A DNA stretch of 64,000 bases from Methylobacter sp. (GCA_026399025.1 JAPLRU010000099.1:75415-139414); one strand, 5' to 3'. Shown: positions 47,949 through 57,317, counted from the stretch's first letter. Notes: generated from the sequence alone by a model not told the origin. Translations and numbers: made by a program.

Positions 47949-48845
47949 ATGTTTTTTGAATTAGCGGCTTTAGCCTATCTTATCGATATGGTTTTGGGCG
48001 AATTTCCCTGGAAACACCCGGTAGTCGTGATGGGCGATTTTATTAATGCGTTTGAACGGCGGTTTTACAGCAACCGAATTTTACCCGGCGCATTATTGGT
48101 CACCGGCTTAATTACGCTGACCTTATTGATCGGCACGACCCTGGTTTATCTATGCAGCTTGTTGCCGAGTGGGCTGTCGCTGGCGGCTTTGGCGACACTT
48201 GCCTCAACCGGCCTGGCCATGAATATGTTGCACAAAAGCGTCGCCGCCTTGTTAACGACCGAACACCCCAAACAGGCATTAAGTTATCTGGTCAGCCGCG
48301 ATACCGAGAACATGAGCGAAACCGAAATTTATAAAGCCGGGCTGGAAACTTGGGCGGAAAATCTTAGCGACGGCGTTATTGCGCCGTTATTTTACCTGTT
48401 GCTGTTCGGCTTGCCGGGAATTGCCGTCTACAAAGCGATCAACACCTTAGACTCGATGATTGCCTATAAAACCGAACGTTATTTTTATTTCGGTAAAACC
48501 GCGGCAATCGTCGACGACATAGCCAATTTCATCCCCGCCCGGCTAACTGCGCTGCTGATTGTTGCATTGGCTGCGGACAAACGGCGCGCATGGCAATGCT
48601 TATGCCGCGACGGCAATAAACTGGAAAGTCCCAATGCCGGTTATCCCATTGCCGCGATGGCCGGTGCTTTGGGCGTTGCTTTGGGCGGCGACGCAAGTTA
48701 TCACGGCCAAATCAAACATAAACCGACGCTGGGCTTGCCGATTAACCCACTGGATAAGTCCACATTAAGCCGAGCCTTGCACATGAAAACAGCCATTAAC
48801 CGGGCCGTACTAACGCTATTGATAACCGGAGCCTTACTGTCATGA
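47949..48845 (+). CDS. cbiB: Adenosylcobinamide-phosphate synthase CbiB/CobD
   Basis: Integral membrane enzyme that attaches aminopropanol phosphate to adenosylcobyric acid in B12 assembly. The 298 residues show the family opening LAYLIDMVLGEFPWKHPVVVMG and the segments ENLSDGVIAPLFYLLLFG and GYPIAAMAGALGVALGG, with four or five hydrophobic helices. The cobU gene overlaps its stop by four bases. I found no B12 riboswitch in the 100 bases upstream. Confidence 0.92.
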   Translation: MFFELAALAYLIDMVLGEFPWKHPVVVMGDFINAFERRFYSNRILPGALLVTGLITLTLLIGTTLVYLCSLLPSGLSLAALATLASTGLAMNMLHKSVAALLTTEHPKQALSYLVSRDTENMSETEIYKAGLETWAENLSDGVIAPLFYLLLFGLPGIAVYKAINTLDSMIAYKTERYFYFGKTAAIVDDIANFIPARLTALLIVALAADKRRAWQCLCRDGNKLESPNAGYPIAAMAGALGVALGGDASYHGQIKHKPTLGLPINPLDKSTLSRALHMKTAINRAVLTLLITGALLS

Positions 48846-49339
48846 AAACATTGTTCATAGGCGGCATTAAAAGCGGTAAATCCCGATTGGCGGAAACCTA
48901 TATTTTAGAGCAGGCAACAACCGCTAAACCTTACTATCTGGCAACCACTGAGTTTTTCGATGACGAAATGCAGGCGCGCATCCTTATCCATCAGCAACGC
49001 CGTCAGGATTTGTTCGTAACCTTGGAAGAACCGGTCAAGCTGTTTGAAGTTTTGGTAAACTGCCCAGGACCGGTGTTAATCGAATGTGTATCAATGTGGT
49101 TGAACAATCAGCTTTATCACCACATTTCCGAAGCCCATATCTTGCAAGAACTGGAAGCGGTGCTACAGTTACCGGGTGACATGGTGCTGGTGCATAATGA
49201 AGTCGGCTTGGGCGTTATCGCCGACAATCGTTTGGCCCGGCAATTTGTCGACCTATCCGGCAAAGCCGCCCAATTAATGGGCCGTCATTGCGATCAAGTG
49301 TTTTTTTGCAGTGCCGGCTTAAAGATGAAAATGAAGTAA
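48842..49339 (+). CDS. cobU: Adenosylcobinamide kinase / guanylyltransferase CobU
   Basis: Bifunctional P-loop enzyme that phosphorylates and guanylates adenosylcobinamide in the nucleotide loop pathway. The 165 residues contain Walker A FIGGIKSGKSRLAE, the YYLATTEFFDDEMQARI segment with the guanylation region HQQRRQ, and the closing LVHNEVGLGVIADNRLARQF. Translation is coupled to cbiB by a four-base overlap. Other B12 genes are not in the window. Confidence 0.92.
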   Translation: MKTLFIGGIKSGKSRLAETYILEQATTAKPYYLATTEFFDDEMQARILIHQQRRQDLFVTLEEPVKLFEVLVNCPGPVLIECVSMWLNNQLYHHISEAHILQELEAVLQLPGDMVLVHNEVGLGVIADNRLARQFVDLSGKAAQLMGRHCDQVFFCSAGLKMKMK

Positions 49340-49410
49340 AAAACAAACGCGTGATGCAGTACAAGGCAATTTTTCATTAACCACAGACAGTGTTTTAAAA
49401 GTTTTTTACT

Positions 49411-49464
49411 CACCACGAAGGCTCGAAGAAATAAAAACTTCGTGTTCTTCGTGCCTTCGTGGTG
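49411..49464. repeat. Short copy of the CACCACGAAG palindromic repeat
   Basis: CACCACGAAGGCTCGAAGAA at the left faces CTTCGTGTTCTTCGTGCC and TTCGTGGTG at the right, forming a long stem with a short loop. Longer relatives occur at 54658-54820 and 57391-57538. Confidence 0.8.
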
Positions 49465-49576
49465 AATTTTTTAGATTTTTTAATCGGGCTTTTAGGGATT
49501 TACCGGGTTAATGAGAAGTTACAAATAACAATTTCCGTATCAATATTTAGTACGCTTTAATAACAAAGAGATAACT

Positions 49577-50614
49577 GTGAAAAATAAAGGCTATAAACGC
49601 TTATTTAAACTGGCCTTAGCACTGGCCCTGACCGGATGCGCAAGCAACCCGGCCGTTCAAACCGATACTCCGCATGTCAATGCAGTCACTGCCCCTGTCC
49701 CTGAGCGTCTTTACAACGATTCTCCCGACTATCATCAAGCACAAACCTTAACCGGGACTTACGCTAACTCGTTAGCCGTACAGAGTTTCATCCGGCACAT
49801 GGTGCTTGAACACAGATTTTCGGAAAGCTATTTAAACGGCTTATTTTCCAAAGCCCAGCGCCTGGATTATGTGATTCGCCTGGAAAATGTGCCCCAATAC
49901 CACGGCCCCAAACCGGTTCAGCCCAAAGTTGGAGGCTGGACGCGTTACCGCCAGCAATTTATTACCGAGGCCCATATTAATAATGGCGCCGCTTTTTGGA
50001 ACAACAATGCGGATTCCATCCAAAAAGCCAGCGTGACTTACGGTGTCAATCCCGAATATATTGTTGCGATTATCGGCGTAGAAACTTTTTTTGGTCGCAA
50101 TATCGGCAAAACCCGCATTATTGATGCCTTAACCACGCTGGCCTTCGACACCCAACGACGCGCCAAGTTTTTTACTGCGGAACTGGAAAATTTCTTGCTG
50201 ATGACGCGCGAGGAAGGTTATGAACCGCTTAAACCGGTAGGCTCTTGGGCCGGCGCCATGGGTTTAGGCCAATTCATGCCCAGCAGTTTTCGCACGCTGG
50301 CGGTCGATTTCAACAACGACGGACACCGTGATTTATGGAATCAGTGCGATGCAATCGGTAGCGTAGCGCATTATTTTTCGCGCAACGGCTGGCAAAACAA
50401 CATGTCGGTCGCCGAACAAACCAAAGGCAGCCGCGATACCTCAACTATTGAGCTGAGCGCAACCGGAGGCAACGAATATTGGCGCGTCCACCCCAATTTC
50501 AAGGTGATCAAAAAATACAATAACAGCGACAAATACGCGATGGCGGTGCATCAATTGGCGCAGGCGATTAAACAGCGGCGTCTTACCATGGGTGTTGCGC
50601 AGTTATCGCCCTAA
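49577..50614 (+). CDS. mltB: Membrane-bound lytic murein transglycosylase B
   Basis: Outer-membrane lipoprotein that cleaves peptidoglycan to anhydro-muropeptides. The start is GTG at 49577. Signal peptide with lipobox LTGC (Cys21); catalytic Glu169 in IIGVETFFGRNIGKTR; the MltB segments GSWAGAMGLGQFMPSSFRTL, DFNNDGHRDLW and AHYFSRNGW follow. The length of 345 is normal for the family. It is a single-gene unit. Confidence 0.95.
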   Translation: MKNKGYKRLFKLALALALTGCASNPAVQTDTPHVNAVTAPVPERLYNDSPDYHQAQTLTGTYANSLAVQSFIRHMVLEHRFSESYLNGLFSKAQRLDYVIRLENVPQYHGPKPVQPKVGGWTRYRQQFITEAHINNGAAFWNNNADSIQKASVTYGVNPEYIVAIIGVETFFGRNIGKTRIIDALTTLAFDTQRRAKFFTAELENFLLMTREEGYEPLKPVGSWAGAMGLGQFMPSSFRTLAVDFNNDGHRDLWNQCDAIGSVAHYFSRNGWQNNMSVAEQTKGSRDTSTIELSATGGNEYWRVHPNFKVIKKYNNSDKYAMAVHQLAQAIKQRRLTMGVAQLSP

Positions 50615-50627
50615 AAGTTTGCATAAT

Positions 50628-50676
50628 GAACGCGGATAATAAACACGGCTCCCCTTGTTAACCATCCGCGTTCTAT
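50628..50676. repeat. AACGCGGAT-type palindromic repeat
   Basis: GAACGCGGAT at 50630 faces ATCCGCGTTC ending near 50674, enclosing about 25 bases. It is the same class of element as at 284-362 and follows the mltB stop codon, where it could act as a terminator. Confidence 0.6.
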
Positions 50677-50775
50677 TCTTGCTTTATTGTCAGCGTTACA
50701 GCGCCACTACCATTAAGTTAAGGATTTTAGTGAACGCCGGTTCACAAAGCGGAGAGATTATGAACCGGCACAAAA

Positions 50776-51222
50776 TTACTGCTTTTCGTAGATAAGCGAA
50801 AAGTTTTTGCTGCTTTCCGTGGGTATGCTAAAGATCTTTGTGCCGCCACTGGCAAGTATGCCGGTTTGTACATCCGGCATGATGGACGAAGGAGAAAAAG
50901 TTTCATTAATTCTTACAGTGCAATCTTTAGATACAAGATAAGTACCCTCTGACTGATATTCCGTTATAGCCGACGATGCAGAATAAACACCCTCTGACTG
51001 ATATTCTCTTGTAAGCGTCGATACCATTCCCGAGCCCGTAAAATGGCCTTGTCCATCGAATCTAATCGCGGCAACAGCGTTAAAAATATCATAACCCAGA
51101 GTTCCCTCGGCCGAGAGCACGTAACGTCCTTTGAGAGTGGCATTCTTGCAAGGCACCGCAGCTAAGCTGACGGATACCGGAACGATCAATAAAACGGCAA
51201 TTTTTAAGAAATATGATTTCAT
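50776..51222 (-). CDS. Small secreted protein, paralogue A
   Basis: A 148-residue protein with a signal peptide (MKSYFLKIAVLLIVPVSVSL, cleavage near AAVPC). The mature part begins CKNATLKGRYVLSAEGT and contains IRFDGQGHFTGSGMV, a short beta-rich pattern seen in many uncharacterised exported proteins. Two cysteines (KDC near residue 107 and the N-terminal one) may form a disulfide. Within the gene EYQSEG occurs twice, 17 residues apart, reflecting an in-frame duplication absent from the neighbouring paralogue. The function is unknown. Confidence 0.75.
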   Translation of the reverse strand: MKSYFLKIAVLLIVPVSVSLAAVPCKNATLKGRYVLSAEGTLGYDIFNAVAAIRFDGQGHFTGSGMVSTLTREYQSEGVYSASSAITEYQSEGTYLVSKDCTVRINETFSPSSIMPDVQTGILASGGTKIFSIPTESSKNFSLIYEKQ

Positions 51223-51303
51223 CGGAAAAACCTAAAATAAATTCGGTTGAAAAACACTCACAGTAGCTTAGCTCATGTGAATAATGCTATCGGCTTAGGC
51301 GGG

Positions 51304-51708
51304 CTACTGTTTTTCGTAGATAAACGAGAAATTTTTCCCTTCTTCCGTGGCAATGGCAAAGATCTTTTTGCCGTCATTGGTAAGCATGCCAAATTGGGTC
51401 TTCGATATGCTACTTGTAGGCGTCTCATCGATTCTTACGCTGCAATCTCTAGATACAAAATAAGTCGCATATGACTGATATTCCAACCATGAGCCACCAT
51501 CAATCAACGACCCCGAGCCCCTAAGGTGGCCTTGTCCATCAAATATAATCACGCCGACAGCATTAAAAGGGTTCATACCCATAATAGTTCCATGAGCTAA
51601 GAGAGCGTAACTCCCATTAAGAGTGGCATTGTTGCAAGATCCCGCAGCTAAGCTAATGGAGATCGGAACGATAAATAATGCGGCAATTTTTAAGAAATAC
51701 GATTTCAT
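51304..51708 (-). CDS. Small secreted protein, paralogue B
   Basis: A 134-residue paralogue of the preceding entry, with signal peptide MKSYFLKIAALFIVPISISL, then CNNATLNGSYALLAHGT, IIFDGQGHLRGSGSL and the shared ending FSFIYEKQ. It has one EYQS segment where the neighbour has two. The two genes are in the same orientation with an 81-base gap, so they arose by tandem duplication. Confidence 0.75.
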   Translation of the reverse strand: MKSYFLKIAALFIVPISISLAAGSCNNATLNGSYALLAHGTIMGMNPFNAVGVIIFDGQGHLRGSGSLIDGGSWLEYQSYATYFVSRDCSVRIDETPTSSISKTQFGMLTNDGKKIFAIATEEGKNFSFIYEKQ

Positions 51709-52688
51709 GGGAAATATCCTAAAATAAATACGGTAAAAAAAGTTATATTAATTGTAACGGTTGTTATAAGCGTCATAATTTTCTCGCTTATAGTTTTATA
51801 AATAAATTGATGAAGTGCCGTCCTTGAAGTTGTGTAGCCAATTCTCCGGCTTTTGATAAGTGCATAACGCCGACAATTCAAGCTAGGTAACAAATCAATT
51901 TATGGTTATTAAGATTGGTCTTTACCGGAATCTATATGAATAATCGGCTTTCCGGTGTGAAACAAACATATTACGAAGCATTTATAATGCCTGAAGCAGT
52001 TTGTTTTTTATGAAATGGAAACTTAGCTTGATAGCGGCTCAGTCGCTTTGCCTTTAAAAGCAAATACATCTAAGCATAATGGATGAGTTTTAGCTTTGAA
52101 TGGCATTAAAGCTAATTATTTGATATGCAAACTCAATAAATACAGCCAATGAAAAATACTCAACAAAAACAATTACTTGTTTTGTTATTTCTTTACCATA
52201 GAGCAATATTGTCAAGAAAAATAAGCTCATAATTCAAGTGTTGGGCAACACCGGAAATGCACCCTCCCATTGGCGCCTTGTTCATCCATGTGTCGATTAA
52301 AACGGCTCAGCATTTCCAGTCGGCTTAATCTGGATGTAATTTTATTGAATATTTTTACATGAAGCAAGAGCTGTAATTCTCAATATTTTAAAATACGAAT
52401 AAAATCAAATAAATAAAACCCTAAAAAACAAGCATTTTTACTGTTTATGCAGTTTTCCCGTACACGGGACACTGAGCACATAGTAAGAGACCGGTTCCGG
52501 TTTAGCCTTACCCAGGCTTCTTAACACTGCCCAGCATTTTAGCCAATAACCGGCCTCAGCACACCCGAAAAAATATCACTAATAGTATGATTTACTTAGG
52601 TATATGTACTAATTGTCCGAATATTCTTTTTTCTATAATCTGAACGCACTTGTTATCTTCTCCCCTCATTCTCAGGATATAGAAATAT
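51709..52688. other. Long AT-rich intergenic region before the eps cluster
   Basis: About 980 bases with no gene I can support. It is AT-rich throughout and separates the paralogue pair from the exopolysaccharide cluster; the last 200 bases probably hold the eps promoter. I did not find a convincing sigma-54 box or FleQ-type palindrome by eye, nor any sequence resembling the missing N-terminal helices of the next gene. Confidence 0.4.
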
Positions 52689-53774
52689 ATGATTAATAGC
52701 ATAGATTTTGAATCCAACAGCACCTTTTGGAAAAACCCTATGGCCGGCTTAGCGTTGCAGCACTGGTCATTCACTAAAGGTAAAAAGTCCCGCGCCGTGA
52801 TCGTCGGACTGAGCGATTTAAGCCGCAAATTAACTCATCATTTTAAGCAGAATCCGCTGCTAAGAGTGGGCTGCATGGGATTCTTCGACGACCGTTTGCC
52901 GGAACGTTTGCCCGAAGACAATCAACACCCGCCGGAGACACTGCTGGGCAAGATTGCATCGACGGCCGAATTCGTTAAAACCTATAACGTTCAGCATATT
53001 TACATCGCTTTACCGCTATCCGCACAGCCGCGGATTATGGCGTTAATGGATGAGTTACGCGATACCACCGCATCGATTTACTTTGTACCGCCGGATATCG
53101 TTTCATTCGATTTGATTCAAGCCAACATCAGCACTATCAACGGCATTCCGATAGTGGCGGTCTGCGAAAGCCCGTTCGTGGGGATCAATAACCTGATTAA
53201 ACGGATCAGCGATGTGCTGTTAACGCTGGCCATTTTGCTGTTGATCGCGCCATTGATGCTACTGATTGCTATCGGCGTAAAGCTCAGCTCAAGCGGCCCG
53301 GTGCTGTTTAAACAGCGTCGTTACGGTTTAGACGGCAAGGATATTGTGGTTTATAAATTTCGCAGCATGACGGTCATGGAAGATGACGGCGAGATTAATC
53401 AGGCAACCCGAAACGACCCCAGAATCACGCCGTTCGGCAGTTTCTTACGGAAAACATCGCTGGATGAACTGCCGCAGTTTATCAATGTGTTGCAGGGACG
53501 CATGAGTATTGTCGGGCCAAGGCCACATGCCATCAGCCATAACGAAATGTACCGCAGCCTGATCAAAGGTTACATGATCCGGCATAAGGTCAAACCCGGC
53601 ATTACCGGCTGGGCGCAAGTCAACGGTTTTCGCGGCGAAACCGAAACGCTGGAAAAAATGCAGGCCCGGATTGACTACGATCTCGATTACCTGCGCAACT
53701 GGTCATTATTTCTCGATTTATTGATCATATTTAAAACTATCAACGTGGTCATAAAGGATAAAAATGCTTACTAA
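52689..53774 (+). CDS. Initiating undecaprenyl-phosphate sugar-phosphate transferase (EpsB/WcaJ-like), short N terminus
   Basis: Transfers the first sugar phosphate to undecaprenyl phosphate to start exopolysaccharide repeat synthesis. The 361 residues begin with a Rossmann-like region (AVIVGLSDLSRKLTHHFKQN to about 150), one membrane segment (about 178-202) and the catalytic domain with LFKQRRYGLDGKDIVVYKFR, KTSLDELPQFINVLQGRMSI and VGPRPHA. Family members usually have about 460 residues with four N-terminal helices; those are absent here and not encoded upstream. The catalytic part is intact. The next gene overlaps by 11 bases. Confidence 0.88.
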   Translation: MINSIDFESNSTFWKNPMAGLALQHWSFTKGKKSRAVIVGLSDLSRKLTHHFKQNPLLRVGCMGFFDDRLPERLPEDNQHPPETLLGKIASTAEFVKTYNVQHIYIALPLSAQPRIMALMDELRDTTASIYFVPPDIVSFDLIQANISTINGIPIVAVCESPFVGINNLIKRISDVLLTLAILLLIAPLMLLIAIGVKLSSSGPVLFKQRRYGLDGKDIVVYKFRSMTVMEDDGEINQATRNDPRITPFGSFLRKTSLDELPQFINVLQGRMSIVGPRPHAISHNEMYRSLIKGYMIRHKVKPGITGWAQVNGFRGETETLEKMQARIDYDLDYLRNWSLFLDLLIIFKTINVVIKDKNAY

Positions 53775-54573
53775 TGTTAAATTTCACTGGTTTGATAAAC
53801 GCTATTTGTTGCTGATGGTTTTACTGGTGCTACCCATTCCGCAAACTATGGCTGCCTACAACATCGGCCCGGATGATCTGTTGCACATCTCTGTGTTCGG
53901 CTACGAGGATTTAAAAACCGAATCCCGTGTTTCGGCCGATGGCAAAATCACCTTTCCGCTGATCGGCGAAGTCGCGGCAAGCGGCAAATCCAGCATGGAG
54001 CTGGAAGAAGCGATTGCGGTTCGTTTGATCGAAGGCGGCTTTATTCATGATGCCCAGGTCACTGTGACCATAGCCGAGCATATCAGCCAACAGGTTTCGG
54101 TACTGGGCTATGTCAATAGACCGGGGCGCTATCCGTTGGATTCCAATAGTTCCATAGTCGATTTGATTGCGATGGCCGAAGGCATTGCGCCACTGGGCGA
54201 TCATAAGGCCGTGGTAACTCGCATGGTCGACGGCAAGCCGCGAAAGCATGAGCTGAATTTACGTGCTTACTTGGAAGACCAGAGCGGCGCCTCCCCTTTT
54301 AAAATGCAGCAAGGCGATCAGGTCTATGTGCCCAAAGCGCCTATGTTCTATATCTACGGCGAGGTGCAGCATCCGGGCGGCTATCCTATCGAGCCGCAAA
54401 CGTCCGTGCTGAAAGCCTTGTCAATCGGCGGCGGTTTGACTTTGCGCGGCACTGACAACAGTATCGTGGTCAAACGGAAAGCCGAAAACGGCGCGCTACA
54501 GGAAACTGACGTGGAGTTGGCTGATCCGGTACTAAGAGACGATGTCATTTATGTGGGCGAACGTTGGTTTTAA
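53764..54573 (+). CDS. Polysaccharide export protein, Wza/EpsE-like
   Basis: Periplasmic and outer-membrane export component of 269 residues. Signal peptide to about residue 29 (IPQTMA), then the poly-export domain (YNIGPDDLLHISVFGYEDLK, RVSADGKITFPLIGEV) and two SLBB domains (VSVLGYVNRPGRYPL and FYIYGEVQHPGGYPI). There is no lipobox cysteine, unlike Wza. It overlaps the transferase gene and precedes the chain-length gene across a repeat-filled gap of 420 bases. Confidence 0.9.
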   Translation: MLTNVKFHWFDKRYLLLMVLLVLPIPQTMAAYNIGPDDLLHISVFGYEDLKTESRVSADGKITFPLIGEVAASGKSSMELEEAIAVRLIEGGFIHDAQVTVTIAEHISQQVSVLGYVNRPGRYPLDSNSSIVDLIAMAEGIAPLGDHKAVVTRMVDGKPRKHELNLRAYLEDQSGASPFKMQQGDQVYVPKAPMFYIYGEVQHPGGYPIEPQTSVLKALSIGGGLTLRGTDNSIVVKRKAENGALQETDVELADPVLRDDVIYVGERWF

Positions 54574-54993
54574 CCTTGAGTAAGCTGCAATTCAATTAAT
54601 CAAGGCAACTCGCAATAAATACCCCACAGACACGAATCGTTCCCACGCTTCGGAGACTGTGAAAGTATTCGTTTTAGAACAAAAGCAAAAGCCTTCACCA
54701 CGAAGACACGAAGGACACGAAGTTTTTAATGCGTTGAGTTTCATCAATTATTTTTTCTTCGTGAACTTCGTGTCTTCGTGGTGAATAGGTTTTTAAACTG
54801 ATTTTGATAATACTTTCACAGCCTCTTCGGCGTGGGAACTATAGCTGTGGAGGATTTATTATTGCGAGTTAACCAAGCCAAAATAGAACTCGGATAATTT
54901 ACCGTTTATTTTTACAGATTACCTTGAACACCGGGATGCCTAATTTTCCTCTTATCGATTGCTCGGATTGAGCCAATAACGCAATGGTACATT
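54574..54993. other. Intergenic region occupied by a nested repeat element
   Basis: Almost the whole gap is taken by a 271-base inverted-repeat element (54604-54874) with three nested layers, described as a mobile element. The remaining 120 bases before the chain-length gene contain no obvious promoter. Confidence 0.6.
54604..54874. mobile_element. MITE-like nested inverted-repeat element, copy A
   Basis: The ends are GGCAACTCGCAATAAATA (54604-54621) and ATTTATTATTGCGAGTTAAC (54854-54873), inverted copies of each other. Inside lie GTTCCCACGC (54639-54648) facing GCGTGGGAAC (54830-54839), and inside that CTGTGAAAGTATT (54657-54669) facing AATACTTTCACAG (54809-54821), enclosing the CACCACGAAG palindrome. 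No reading frame is present. Related ends occur at 57663-57679 and 60032-60200. Confidence 0.75.
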
Positions 54994-56433
54994 ATGAACT
55001 TTCATCAATTTATTAATATCCTGCTGTCGCACCGAGCGATTGTGCTGTCAGTATTGATGGTGACGGTCATCACAACGCTGGTAGTCAGCCTGTCTCTGCC
55101 CAAGCAATATGTCGCCACGACTTCGATTGTAGTCGATCAACGCAGCGTCGATCCGGTGACCGGTCTAACTTTACCGGTACAACTGCTGCCGGGCTATATC
55201 GCCACGCAAGTCGACGTGATCAGCAGCCATAATGTGGCGCGCAAGGTAGTTGAAAAGCTAAAACTGAGCGAAGACCCGAAAATACAGGAAGACTTTGCCA
55301 AAGCCAAAAGCATCGGCGACATTAAGGACTGGATTGCGGATTCACTGCTGGAGGAGTTGGAAGTCAAGCCTTCACGCGAAAGTAGCGTGATGCAGGTCGA
55401 CTTTACGTTCACCGATCCCCAGGTGGCCACGGACATAGCGAATGCGTTTGCCGATGCTTACATACAAACCAGCATCGAATTGCAGGCCCAACCGGCCAAA
55501 TTGAGCGCGGACTGGTTCGATTCGCAGATGGCTTCGTTGCGGGATAATCTTGAACGTGCGCAATCGGTACTGTCCGGCTATCAACAAGAGCATGGCATTG
55601 TCGCGCCCGATGAGCGCCTCGACCTTGAAGCGTCCCGCCTGAGCGATCTATCGAAGCAGTTGGTCGACAATCAGGTACACACCAGCGAATTACAATCCCG
55701 AAAAGATGTGCTGACGGCTACGATCAACCGAAGCGGTTCGTCCGATTCGTTACAGGAAGTATTAGGTAATTCCTTGATTCAATCGCTCAAATCCGAATTA
55801 GCCAAAGCGGAAGCCAAGTTCGCCGAAGTAGCCGGGAGCCTTGATGTCAATCATCCGCAGTATAAACAGGCCAAAGCCGAAGTCGACAGCTTGCAGCGAA
55901 AAGTTCAGTCCGAAACCAAAATGATATTAGGCAGCATCGCCAGCGGGGTTGATTCGTCCAACCAACGCGACAAAATCATTGCCAAGGCCATGGCTGAACA
56001 GAAAGACAAAGTGTTAAAGCTAAAACAACAACACGATGAAATAAAAGTGCTTAACCGTGAAGTGGAAAACGCCCAGCGAATCTACGACGCCGCCCTGCAA
56101 AGAGCGGTGCAAAGCCGTATGGAAAGCGAAATGCGGCAAACCAATACCGCAGTGCTCAATCCCGCCGTTCCGCCGCAAAAGCCCGCTAAACCCAAAGTAA
56201 TGATCAACGTGATTTTGTCGGTTTTTCTGGGAGGTATGCTCGGAGTAGGCTCGGCGTTATTGAGAGAATTAATGGATCGCCGGGTGCGCTCCGCTTTTGA
56301 TATTTCGGAGCTGCTGGCTGTTCCTGTTTTCGCCGTCGTTGCCATGCCGACCGCCACTAAGTTAAACAGAGCCGCTCAGTTGTCTCACTTTGACAGCCCC
56401 AGTGACGGCTCCGGTAACCGAGGTAATGCATGA
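54994..56433 (+). CDS. Exopolysaccharide chain-length determinant protein (EpsF-like, Wzz/PCP family)
   Basis: Inner-membrane polysaccharide co-polymerase of 479 residues. Wzz-type topology: helix near 17-36, a long periplasmic region with extensive coiled coil (about 175-375, e.g. KAEAKFAEVAGSLDVNHPQY), then a Pro-rich segment (NPAVPPQKPAKPK) before the second helix (about 400-420). The cytoplasmic tail is short and has no kinase domain; the kinase is the next gene, overlapping by four bases. Confidence 0.9.
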   Translation: MNFHQFINILLSHRAIVLSVLMVTVITTLVVSLSLPKQYVATTSIVVDQRSVDPVTGLTLPVQLLPGYIATQVDVISSHNVARKVVEKLKLSEDPKIQEDFAKAKSIGDIKDWIADSLLEELEVKPSRESSVMQVDFTFTDPQVATDIANAFADAYIQTSIELQAQPAKLSADWFDSQMASLRDNLERAQSVLSGYQQEHGIVAPDERLDLEASRLSDLSKQLVDNQVHTSELQSRKDVLTATINRSGSSDSLQEVLGNSLIQSLKSELAKAEAKFAEVAGSLDVNHPQYKQAKAEVDSLQRKVQSETKMILGSIASGVDSSNQRDKIIAKAMAEQKDKVLKLKQQHDEIKVLNREVENAQRIYDAALQRAVQSRMESEMRQTNTAVLNPAVPPQKPAKPKVMINVILSVFLGGMLGVGSALLRELMDRRVRSAFDISELLAVPVFAVVAMPTATKLNRAAQLSHFDSPSDGSGNRGNA

Positions 56434-57317
56434 TGAGCGCAACGGAAACTATAATGAGCAACAAAATATCCAATAACATAATCAAAATAGAAAATACCGC
56501 CTCAATGGGGGATCTATTATTGGATGCCGGAAAAATCACTGCCCGTGACGCCGAATGCATTATCGCCTTACAAAAACAGAACGGCATGCTCTTCGGCGAC
56601 GCAGCAAAAGCGTTGGGCTTGGTCAACGATGACGACATACAGAAAGCCTTATCGTACCAATTCGATTTTCCGTTCCTGAGCACAACCGAAGAAAGCTTCA
56701 GCCCGGAACTGGTCGCCGCATACCGGCCCATGAGCGCGCAAGTGGAAGCGTTGCGGGCAGTACGAGGCCAATTGATGTTGCGCTGGTTTACCGACGTCCA
56801 TAAAACCCTGACCTTGATCAGCCCCAGCCGCGGCGAGGGCCGCAGCCTGATGGCGGCCAATTTGGCGATTGTTTTTTCCCAGCTTGGCGAGCGCACCTTA
56901 TTAATCGATGCCGATCTGCGGCAGCCGCGGCAACATACCTTATTTAAGCTGCAAAGCATTTACGGCTTAGCGGACGTACTGGCCGGACGCGCCGATTTAA
57001 CGGCTATCACCCGAATTCCTGCGTTCCGGGATTTATCGATTTTGCCGGCGGGCACCGTGCCGCCCAATCCGGTTGAATTGATCAGCCGAAACTTAAAAAA
57101 ATGCCTGCACCAATTGCAGACACAATTTGACGTCATCCTGATCGATACGCCCTCGGCGGAACTGGGTATCGATGCGCAGATTATCTCCTCAAATTGCGGC
57201 GGCGCCCTTTTAGTCGCAAGACAACACAAAACCCGGATAAACGACTTACAAATGTTAAAAGACGCGTTACAGGAAACGGGGAGTCAGTGCCAGGGGGTTG
57301 TATTAACGGACTTTTAA
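56430..57317 (+). CDS. Chain-length associated tyrosine kinase (EpsG/CpsD-like)
   Basis: Cytoplasmic BY-type kinase of 295 residues that phosphorylates tyrosines and works with the PCP protein. The N-terminal 100 residues resemble the MshEN/GspE N-terminal fold (GDLLLDAGKITARDAE, DIQKALSYQFDFPF). The kinase core has Walker A SPSRGEGRSL (131-140) with Arg138 where most P-loops have Lys, Walker A' LLIDADLRQPRQH and Walker B VILIDTPSAE. The Arg form appears usual in the EpsG subfamily as I recall it. The tail lacks a tyrosine cluster. Confidence 0.87.
   Translation: MMSATETIMSNKISNNIIKIENTASMGDLLLDAGKITARDAECIIALQKQNGMLFGDAAKALGLVNDDDIQKALSYQFDFPFLSTTEESFSPELVAAYRPMSAQVEALRAVRGQLMLRWFTDVHKTLTLISPSRGEGRSLMAANLAIVFSQLGERTLLIDADLRQPRQHTLFKLQSIYGLADVLAGRADLTAITRIPAFRDLSILPAGTVPPNPVELISRNLKKCLHQLQTQFDVILIDTPSAELGIDAQIISSNCGGALLVARQHKTRINDLQMLKDALQETGSQCQGVVLTDF

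Noticed and set aside
51705..51893. 62-codon minus-strand frame upstream of the secreted paralogue
   Set aside because: No motif, no signal peptide, and it occupies the expected promoter region.
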